In this document: in pieces, positions 1 through 5,949 of the stretch | Numbering within the stretch: the first letter of the stretch is position 1 | Layout: every line of letters begins with the position of its first letter | Program-made: the position numbers and the translations under genes | DNA from: Bacteroidetes bacterium 4572_112 | Lineage (GTDB): Bacteria; Bacteroidota; Bacteroidia; Bacteroidales; UBA1556 | Length of the DNA: 9,888 bases | Direction of reading: 5' to 3' | Assembly (NCBI GenBank): GCA_002254285.1 | Contig: NIUZ01000173.1 | Span: forward strand, 1-9,888 | The notes under the pieces: model-generated | Databases searched by the model: none | Told to the model about the DNA's origin: nothing | The model's input: the letters and a program-made list of their open reading frames with translations, nothing else

Positions 1-307
1 TTTTTGCTGCAGCATACATCTTACAATATGAATCATAGGCTTGCTTACGAAGGTAAATATTAGATTTATTGGTGTATTTTCTCTCAATTTTAACAAACAG
101 ACTATCCTTTTGTGGCTTAAGCTTACCCATAAGCTCGTTCTTACTATATTGAATAACTATTTGTTCAACGGTATCTATTTCAATTGCATCAACTATTTGA
201 GGAATGGAATCTTGTTTTGGAATAAGAGCTTTGTTGCTATCTGTTGGATTAGAATTTGAACAAGATAAAAATGGGATAAAAAGCAATAAAGCAATAAATA
301 ATTTCAT
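1..307 (-). CDS. M15-family D-alanyl-D-alanine carboxypeptidase-like lipoprotein, N-terminal part (gene runs off the left edge)
   Basis: An open frame reads leftward from an ATG at 305-307 for 102 codons without a stop and leaves the window. The start MKLFIALLLFIPFLSC is a lipoprotein signal peptide with lipobox FLSC, so Cys16 should be lipidated. A low-complexity linker of about 35 residues follows. The segment from about residue 58 (ELMGKLKPQKDSLFVKI, then YLRKQAYDSYCKMYAAAK) resembles, from memory of the family, the N-terminal region of Bacteroidota VanY/M15 peptidases, which trim the terminal D-Ala of peptidoglycan stem peptides. The metal-binding H/D residues of M15 lie further downstream and are not in the window, so activity cannot be judged. 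The start is only 2 nt after the lptD stop, so it is almost certainly co-transcribed with lptD. The lipoprotein call is firm; the M15 assignment is likely, not proven. Confidence 0.72.
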   Translation of the reverse strand, partial: MKLFIALLLFIPFLSCSNSNPTDSNKALIPKQDSIPQIVDAIEIDTVEQIVIQYSKNELMGKLKPQKDSLFVKIERKYTNKSNIYLRKQAYDSYCKMYAAAK

Positions 308-309
308 AA

Positions 310-2127
310 TTAATAATCTCTCCAATTTCGTTTTCTATTTAGCTTAAGGTCTTGTAATAATGGTGATTTAATTCGCAATGTTAGGTTATAGCTTCTATTG
401 AAACCCATTGGAATCCAGTTGAACATAAGTTCCCAACAGTGTAAATCACGATATATATCTACTGATGTATAGGTAATTTGATTTGTTTTAAAATCCCAAC
501 CTGTTGACCCACCAATTTTCCATTTAGAAGTAATATTAATGCTTCCTCTAAAATTAACTGTTTGAACAAAGTCGTAAGCCATTGTATTTTTGGTAAGATT
601 ATAATTTTCTTTATAAGCAAGAGTATAACTCACACTTGCTCGCCAAGCATTATTAAAATCAACATAATCTTCTTTATGTTCATTTAGCTCTTCTAATTCT
701 TCTTTAGTGCCTTTCTTTGATTTATAATCTTTTTTGTCCTTGTCTTCTTTCTTCTTAAAAGTATTGGAGTTTAAGCTATAATTGAAACTTAGATTAAAAA
801 CACTACTATTTTTTCGTAATGATTGTTTATCTGGAGCATTCCAAACAAAGGTATTAATACGTACACCACTAGTATCCAAAGCATAAAAATCCCAATAACC
901 TGCATAACGCACACTCAATCCCTTGTACAGTTGAGTACGTGCAGTAAGTTGAAATGGAGCAAGTGCAAACTCTTCGGCTGCAAGATTATAACTTGTTCCA
1001 AATCTTACATTATCAATAAGCTTTATTTTCTTAGTACCTCCATTTACGGTATCGCGGCGTGAACGAATTTTTAGTTCAAAATTATTATCGAAAAACAAAC
1101 CAACACTACCTGATTTTCCATCATTTGGATATCCATACATCATACCATCATAATTACTATAGCGTATAATATCTCCATCATCATTAGTATATTCTTGCCA
1201 ATAATTATATGGCTCATCACCAAAATCGGGATGATAATTAAAACTCAAAGTAGGAGTAATAACGTGGCGCAAAGCCAAAGGACCATTTTTAGCCATATAC
1301 ATTCCGTAAATTCTTGTTGTTACGGATGAGTTATAGTTAAACTCATGCACTGCCTGAAAGCCATAATTTCTATCAGTAACAGTATGCGGTGGAACTGGCA
1401 CTCCTCCAACCATAGTTGTATCTGACTCGTAATATTTATTTACAGATTGCAAATACCATCTTTCAGTAAGATTAACAGAGTTTGTCCAATTGAATGAACC
1501 TGCAGAAACAGTACTACTTATAGGAATAACATGCTTCACGCCATTATCAAAGTCTTTCCACTGAGTTTGCATAAAAACACTATCATTGGTCTTTAAATTA
1601 TTACGAGCATCCATTTTATACGACATGGATATTTTTTCGTACCAACGTTGCGAGCCAACTGCTTTCTTTCTTTTAAAAGGATAATAACGTGGCGTACTGA
1701 ATGATATCTGGGGCAAAGTCATATCAATATCACCAGATTTAGAGTTCTGAGAGTGATTAAAACTTGCCGTAAAATTATAGCCACTACCAAAGCGAGCACT
1801 ATATGATATACTCGACATCATTGTATTAGTAAGATAATCTTCTGATGATTTTGGGTTCAGTTTATTATAGTTTTTACTACCAAAGTTCACATTGGCAGAG
1901 AATGAAGAGTATGGATTTGCCTTTGCATCCTGCCTATGGCTCCACTTAAACTGAAAGGTTTTATCTTCATTATAATTTTTAGTATCAGTTTCGCCATATT
2001 TATTAAAAGCAAAATTAAGATTCACCGAACCACTACCTCTATATCTAAAATTGTATCGAGTAAGAGCTTTAACTGCCCAACTTCCTCTGGTGAATATATC
2101 GCCTCGTAATTGCAAATCGGCATGCAT
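310..2127 (-). pseudogene. lptD: LptD-like LPS assembly outer-membrane protein, C-terminal beta-barrel part (frame-broken gene)
   Basis: This is the C-terminal two thirds of a Bacteroidota LptD, the outer-membrane barrel that inserts lipopolysaccharide into the outer leaflet. Homologous sequence starts at about 2124 (HADLQLRGDIFTRGSWAVK) and runs to the TAA at 310-312. It shows the family's alternating aromatic beta-strand pattern and typical blocks such as WSHRQDAKANPYSSFSANV, YPFKRKKAVGSQRWYEKI, RHVITPTLSFNYHPDFG and the near-C-terminal YRDLHCWELMFNWIPMGF. A lysine/glutamate-rich loop (KKKEDKDKKDYKSKKGTKEE) is probably an inter-strand loop. The frame is open further upstream to 2217, but those residues do not look like LptD; ATG 2125-2127 is the nearest start codon to the real homology. 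It is offset by +1 from the N-terminal part at 2069-2908, and about 9 conserved residues between the two are absent. On its own this piece lacks a signal peptide and could not be exported. Confidence 0.88.
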
Positions 2128-2908
2128 TAGTAAGATTATAACCACGGTTTTCGGTATAACCATATGATGGCATAAGTATACCATTAGCCCTATTTGATGT
2201 ATTTGGAATAAAGCCAAAAGGCATTACAAATGGAAGCGGAACATCCTCCACCTCTATATATATTGGACCTGTTACAATTTTATCATCAGGAATTATTTTT
2301 CCTTTCTTAAATTTTATTCTATAATGTGGGTGCTTAGCACTACAGGTTGTAAAGTGCCCAGTTTCAACATAAGTAATATTAGAAGGTAGTTTTTTACCCT
2401 TTTTCATCCATATATATATGTCACCTTCGTTCTTGGTAACATCTGATATAAGTCCTTTTTTTGTATCAAAATTATATTCAATAATTCCAGCTTCGTATTC
2501 GTCTCCTCCATCCTTAAAAACTGGAGAACCAATAATTTTGCCTGTGGAATCGGGAACACCAACGGCATAAACTGTGTTTTTATCAAAATTTAGTTCAATA
2601 TATTCGGCTTTAAGGATAATACCATCGTAATTGACAACGGCATTATGGTATAGATACAGCTTATTATTTACCCTATCCATTATCAAACTATCGTCAGCAT
2701 CGTATGTTGCTTTTGTTTTAAGGCCTAAACTCTTCTTCTTTTTTTCAACCTTTCGCTGTATGGCGCCACTTTCTATCAAACTATCAGCCTTTATTGCCAA
2801 TGAATCTAGTTTTTGACTTTGCGACATAACATTATTACTAACAAATAATGATACCGTCAACAATATCAGTATTTTAAACAATATATTTGTTGATAATTTC
2901 GTTAACAA
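2069..2908 (-). pseudogene. lptD: LptD-like LPS assembly protein, signal peptide and N-terminal OstA-like domain (frame-broken gene)
   Basis: This is the N-terminal third of the same lptD. It begins with a signal peptide (hydrophobic FKILILLTVSLFV, then a small/polar stretch ending near MSQSQ). The periplasmic OstA/LptA-like jellyroll domain lies at about residues 65-200, with the typical motifs YLYHNAVVNYDGIILKAEYI, VYAVGVPDSTGKIIGSPVFK and GHFTTCSAKHPHY. The plug-to-barrel transition is IVTGPIYIEVEDVPLPFVMPFGF then SNRANGILMPSYGYTENRGYNLTN. Genuine homology stops at Asn261 (about 2126); the last 18 residues before the TAA at 2069-2071 are out of frame. No ATG precedes the signal peptide. 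TTG at 2906-2908 or TTG at 2879-2881 must be used, and the latter gives the more compact signal peptide. A TGA lies in frame upstream near 2935. The gene is divergent from the amidase. Intact Bacteroidota LptD is usually about 850-900 residues, and the two parts together approach this. Confidence 0.87.
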
Positions 2909-2950
2909 TTTATAGCTATTCTTTAATAGTTTTCAATTCTTAGTTTTAAA

Positions 2951-2978
2951 TTTGTTAGGTAATTTTTACCTAAACAAA
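2951..2978. promoter_or_regulatory. Inverted repeat in the lptD/amidase divergent intergenic region
   Basis: The arms TTAGGTAA (2955-2962) and TTACCTAA (2966-2973) are perfect reverse complements around a 3-nt TTT spacer. The pairing extends outward to TTTG/CAAA if one extra A on the right is bulged, giving 12-bp arms. It lies about 43 nt upstream of the first possible lptD start and about 145 nt upstream of the amidase. If lptD transcription starts just upstream of it (see 2986-2993), it would be a hairpin in the lptD leader; otherwise it could be an operator. The dyad is directly visible; its function is inference. Confidence 0.45.
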
Positions 2979-2985
2979 CAAAAAT

Positions 2986-2993
2986 CAAAATTA
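2986..2993 (-). promoter_or_regulatory. Candidate -7 element for lptD
   Basis: Read on the minus strand this is TAATTTTG, matching the Bacteroidota -7 consensus TAnnTTTG. It lies about 80-110 nt upstream of the two possible TTG starts of lptD. I see no TTG -33 element at the expected spacing, so the call rests on the -7 match alone in AT-rich DNA. Confidence 0.25.
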
Positions 2994-3040
2994 TAAAAAC
3001 TTTGCTAGTAAAATTCATTAATATTAGCATAAATAATAAA

Positions 3041-3048
3041 TAAATTTG
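3041..3048 (+). promoter_or_regulatory. Candidate -7 element for the amidase/mce genes
   Basis: TAAATTTG matches the Bacteroidota TAnnTTTG -7 consensus and sits about 75 nt upstream of the amidase ATG. The nearest TTG upstream (3002-3004) is 36 nt away, too far for the usual -33 element, so support is weak. Confidence 0.25.
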
Positions 3049-3123
3049 GCATGGTTTTTATAAGCTTGTAAACGCTATTAATTCAATATTATTATTGCAA
3101 TTAATATACAATATTTTAGATTT

Positions 3124-4272
3124 ATGAATATGATAAAACATAAATACATACTGATATTATTATCGCTAATATTTAGCATAAGTATATCAGCTCAGGATTT
3201 ATACAAAATAGATAAAGTAGTTATTGACGCAGGCCATGGCGGCAAAGACCCTGGCGCGGTTGGCAAGCACTCCAAGGAAAAGAATATTGCCTTAGCAGTT
3301 TCGCTAAAGGTTGGTAAACTTATAAACGATAACCTTAAGGATGTATTTGTAGAATTATACAAACGAGCTGATATTGCAAATAAGGCAAAAGCAGATTTAT
3401 TTATCTCCATACATTGCAATGCCGTAAATGGTACAAGCGCAAAAGGTACCGAAACATGGATTATGGGAGTTTCGAGAAGTTCTAAGAACCTTGCTGTGGC
3501 AAAAAAAGAGAATGCCGCAATACTTTTGGAGGCCGATTATGGCAAAAACTATAATAACTTTGACCCTAACTCTACCGAATCATATATTATGTTTGAGTTA
3601 TTACAGAATTCCTATCGCGACCAAAGTATGTCGCTGGCTAATTCTGTACAAAATCAATTCACAAGCAGAGTACATAGAGTTAATAGAGGTGTGAAAGAAG
3701 CCGGGCTATTGGTCCTAGTTTATAGCGCAATGCCAAGTATATTAGTTGAATTAGGTTTTATTTCAAATCCTGCTGAAGAAAAATTTCTGATGTCGGAAGA
3801 AGGACAAGATTATATGGCATCAGCAATTTATAGAGCCTTTAGAGATTATAAACTTGCAATTGAAAGAGGCAAAGAGATTGATAAAATTGTAATACCTATT
3901 GAAACAGCAGATAAAGAAGAGCCTGTTGTAGAAGAAATAAAGCCTGAAGAAAAATTAGTAAAAACACCTAAAAAAATAGAAAAATCTTCTAGCACAAAAG
4001 AAACTGCATATTTTAGTATACAATTCACCACATCGCGAAAAAACAAACCTTTGAGCAATTTTAAAGGTATAAATGATGTGTGGAGCTATGAACAAAATGG
4101 CTCTATTAAATATGTTAGCGGAAAGTATAAGGATTTTAATAAAGCTCGCAAAACCATGAATAAAATTAGAAAAGGTGAGTATAAAGATGCTTTTATAGTA
4201 AGCTTTATTAATGGAGAAAGAGTTGCACGTAAAGAGGCCGAGGCTAAAATCAAGGAAATAGAAGGAAAATAA
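3124..4272 (+). CDS. N-acetylmuramoyl-L-alanine amidase (Amidase_3) with C-terminal SPOR-like domain; conserved strand missing
   Basis: This is a periplasmic zinc amidase that cleaves the bond between muramic acid and the stem peptide L-alanine. A signal peptide covers residues 1-24 (cleavage near SISAQ). The Amidase_3 domain spans about residues 30-245 and contains VVIDAGHGGKDPGA (Zn ligand His38), KEKNIALAV (Glu52), LFISIHCNA (His97) and the catalytic Glu209 in PSILVELGF, so all recognised active-site residues are present. A Lys/Glu-rich linker (about 255-293) leads to a C-terminal domain of about 80 residues (AYFSIQFTTS through KDAFIVSFINGERV) that looks SPOR-like, a fold that binds denuded glycan. 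At residues 71-76 the protein reads LKDVFVEL, where homologues have about ten more residues between the two helices, including the conserved TRxxD strand. This is an in-frame loss. The ATG at 3124 gives the complete signal peptide. It is followed after 34 nt by the Mce gene, a neighbourhood common in Bacteroidota. Confidence 0.92.
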   Translation: MNMIKHKYILILLSLIFSISISAQDLYKIDKVVIDAGHGGKDPGAVGKHSKEKNIALAVSLKVGKLINDNLKDVFVELYKRADIANKAKADLFISIHCNAVNGTSAKGTETWIMGVSRSSKNLAVAKKENAAILLEADYGKNYNNFDPNSTESYIMFELLQNSYRDQSMSLANSVQNQFTSRVHRVNRGVKEAGLLVLVYSAMPSILVELGFISNPAEEKFLMSEEGQDYMASAIYRAFRDYKLAIERGKEIDKIVIPIETADKEEPVVEEIKPEEKLVKTPKKIEKSSSTKETAYFSIQFTTSRKNKPLSNFKGINDVWSYEQNGSIKYVSGKYKDFNKARKTMNKIRKGEYKDAFIVSFINGERVARKEAEAKIKEIEGK

Positions 4273-4275
4273 TAC

Positions 4276-4283
4276 TATATTTG
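4276..4283 (+). promoter_or_regulatory. Candidate -7 element before the Mce gene
   Basis: TATATTTG followed by C matches TAnnTTTG and lies in the 34-nt gap between the amidase stop and the Mce ATG. It would give a leader of about 15-20 nt. No TTG -33 is visible in the upstream amidase coding sequence. It may be a secondary internal promoter, or chance. Confidence 0.25.
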
Positions 4284-4306
4284 CATACACACAAGAAATA
4301 ACAAAT

Positions 4307-5347
4307 ATGAAAATTAGAAAAGAATTTTTAATTGGAATAGTAGCAACTTTAACGCTATTTGCAGCATATTGGGGATTTTCGTTCCTCAAGGGCAACGATA
4401 TATTCTCTAAGGAAAGAGAGTTTGTATTAATTTACGATAGAGTGGCTGGACTAAATGTGTCTAACCCAGTAAGTGTAAATGGACTTCAGGTGGGTAAAGT
4501 TTCGAAAATAAACTTTATTGCAAACGACAGCAATGCTCGTGTTGTTGTACAGATTAAACTTACCAACGAAATACCTATTCCTAAAAATACTGTAGCAATT
4601 ATCAGAAGTGATTTTTTGGGAGTAAATAAAATTGACTTGCAATTAAAACCATCTTCTGAAATGGCTCAAACTGGAGATACATTAGAAACGGCTATGGCTA
4701 CCACTATACAAGAAGAAGTCTCGATGCAGGTTGCTCCACTAAAGGCTAAGGCTGAGGATATGATGGCATCAATTGAGGCAATAATGGTATCCTTTAAAAT
4801 GGTCTTTAATGATGAAACCGTAAATGGTCTTTCCGAAACTTTTAAAAGAATAAAGCAAACTATTATTCACCTAGAAAGTTCGACAAAAAACCTTGATAAT
4901 ATTATTGAAGGTGAAACTAGTCATATCAAAAACACACTTAGTAACCTCGATAAAATAAGTTCAAATTTGAATTCTAATAATGCAAAAATCAATAATGTAA
5001 TTGCTAACTTTTCAGACTTAAGCGATTCCTTGGTTAAGCTTGATATTAAGTCTACTTTCGACAAAATAGATAGCGCAGTTGTAGGCTTTAATGAAGTAGC
5101 ACAAAAAATAAATAATGGTGAAGGAACAATGGGTAAGCTTGTGAATAACGACACTTTATACATTGAACTTGAGGCGGCTACTCGTGAGCTACATGAACTA
5201 CTTGAAGACATAAAATTACATCCTAAACGATATGTTCAAGTATCGGTATTTGGTGGCAAAAACAAGGATGAGTATATAAGTCCTGAGGATGTTGAGAAAG
5301 AGAAGAAAAATAAGGATAAGGACAAGGACAAGGACAAGGACAAGTAG
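4307..5347 (+). CDS. Mce/MlaD-family phospholipid transport substrate-binding protein
   Basis: This is an inner-membrane-anchored periplasmic protein of the Mce/MlaD family. Such proteins pair with an ABC permease and ATPase (MlaE/MlaF type) to move lipids between the inner and outer membranes. A single N-terminal membrane helix (about residues 7-27, FLIGIVATLTLFAAYWGFSF) precedes the Mce domain at about 37-115 (VLIYDRVAGLNVSNPVSVNG, QVGKVSKINF, SDFLGVNKIDL, GDTLE). The QVAPLKAKAEDMMASIE segment then begins a long helical coiled-coil region (about 135-305) ending in the motif DIKLHPKRYVQVSVFG that closes many Bacteroidota members. No gap relative to the family is apparent. The extreme C-terminus is a lysine/aspartate tail encoded by a hexanucleotide repeat. 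It is downstream of the amidase in the same orientation, probably one operon. The partner permease and ATPase are not in this window. Confidence 0.9.
   Translation: MKIRKEFLIGIVATLTLFAAYWGFSFLKGNDIFSKEREFVLIYDRVAGLNVSNPVSVNGLQVGKVSKINFIANDSNARVVVQIKLTNEIPIPKNTVAIIRSDFLGVNKIDLQLKPSSEMAQTGDTLETAMATTIQEEVSMQVAPLKAKAEDMMASIEAIMVSFKMVFNDETVNGLSETFKRIKQTIIHLESSTKNLDNIIEGETSHIKNTLSNLDKISSNLNSNNAKINNVIANFSDLSDSLVKLDIKSTFDKIDSAVVGFNEVAQKINNGEGTMGKLVNNDTLYIELEAATRELHELLEDIKLHPKRYVQVSVFGGKNKDEYISPEDVEKEKKNKDKDKDKDKDK
5312..5344 (+). repeat. AAGGAC hexanucleotide tandem repeat at the end of the Mce gene
   Basis: AAGGAT (5312-5317) is followed by four perfect AAGGAC units (5318-5341) and a partial AAG, directly before the TAG stop. 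It encodes a run of alternating Lys-Asp pairs. The unit is six bases, so copy-number slippage would change the tail length without breaking the frame. Confidence 0.9.
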
Positions 5348-5400
5348 ACTTATTTTAGAGTTAAATTAGACTCCAAATAACACAAAGTACCCCAAAAAGA

Positions 5401-5440
5401 AAGGGAGTGAATTTTGATAATCAAAATTCACTCCCTTTTT
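5401..5440. terminator. Bidirectional Rho-independent terminator between the Mce gene and ppdK
   Basis: A perfect 17-bp stem is formed by 5401-5417 (AAGGGAGTGAATTTTGA) and 5421-5437 (TCAAAATTCACTCCCTT) with a TAA loop at 5418-5420. On the plus strand it ends in TTTTT then ATTTT. On the minus strand it is followed by TTTCTTTTT. It lies 53 nt after the Mce stop and about 50 nt beyond the ppdK stop on the other strand, as expected for convergent genes sharing one terminator. Confidence 0.92.
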
Positions 5441-5475
5441 ATTTTCAAAAGAATATGATGTTATACCAAATTAAT

Positions 5476-5509
5476 ACCAAATTGGTATTACTTAACCAAA
5501 TTGGTATTA
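5476..5509. repeat. 15-bp direct repeat spanning the ppdK stop codon
   Basis: ACCAAATTGGTATTA occurs at 5476-5490 and again at 5495-5509, a 19-nt period. A partial copy starts at about 5464 (TACCAAATTA). The first copy also contains the palindrome AATACCAA-A-TTGGTATT (5473-5489). The ppdK TAA (5488-5490) is inside the first copy, and the second encodes the last residues (NTNLV). It looks like a small tandem duplication at the gene's end. Confidence 0.8.
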
Positions 5510-5949
5510 TTCATATCCTCTCTGATTGTAGCTTGTGCTGCAGCTAATCGAGCAATTGGCACACGATAAGGAGAGCAAGAAACATAATCAAGTCCTACCC
5601 TATGGCAGAAATCAATTGAGCTAGGCTCACCACCATGCTCACCACAAATACCTAATTTAATATCGGGGCGAGTTTGACGACCTTTTTCAACAGCCATCTT
5701 TATTAATTGGCCAACGCCTTCTTGATCAAGTACAGCAAACGGATCGTTCTTAAGAATTCCCTTATCCAAATAAATTGGAAGGAATTTACCAACATCATCA
5801 CGCGAATAACCAAATGTCATTTGTGTAAGGTCATTAGTTCCAAAAGAGAAGAACTCAGCAGATTCAGCAATTGCATCAGCAGTTAAAGCCGCACGAGGAA
5901 TCTCAATCATGGTACCAACCAAATGATCAATAGTTTCTTCAGTTTCCAA
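5488..5949 (-). pseudogene. ppdK: Pyruvate, phosphate dikinase, C-terminal part of the PEP/pyruvate barrel (frame-broken gene)
   Basis: This frame encodes the last 150 or so residues of PPDK, which interconverts pyruvate, ATP and phosphate with PEP, AMP and pyrophosphate in the cytoplasm. Homology begins right after a TTG at 5947-5949 with the sequence ETEETIDHLVGTMIEIPRAA. It continues with the metal-binding Glu16 (in TMIEIPR), the pair Asn39-Asp40 (in FFSFGTNDLTQMTFGYSRDD), the general-acid Cys102 (in LGICGEHGG) and the typical end CSPYRVPIARLAAAQATI. It lies +1 out of frame from the upstream part at 5939-8026, and roughly 60-70 conserved residues of the barrel between them are absent. By itself it cannot form the barrel, and the TTG is a formal start only. 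Confidence 0.9.

Noticed and set aside
41..259. 72-codon plus-strand open frame at the left edge
   Set aside because: Antisense to the lipoprotein/M15 gene, which has a lipobox and a 2-nt spacing to lptD.
2069..2217. Programmed ribosomal frameshift joining the two lptD frames in their overlap
   Set aside because: No slippery heptamer is apparent at the junction, and a frameshift would not restore the conserved block of about nine residues that is missing.
3955..4395. 146-codon minus-strand open frame across the amidase/Mce boundary
   Set aside because: Antisense to the ends of two well-supported genes; its hydrophobic, Phe-rich composition is what reverse translation of Lys/Glu-rich coding sequence gives.
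5939..5941. TGA read-through or recoding in ppdK
   Set aside because: Continuing past the TGA in that frame meets another TGA within four codons and gives no PPDK-like sequence; homology is in the other frame.
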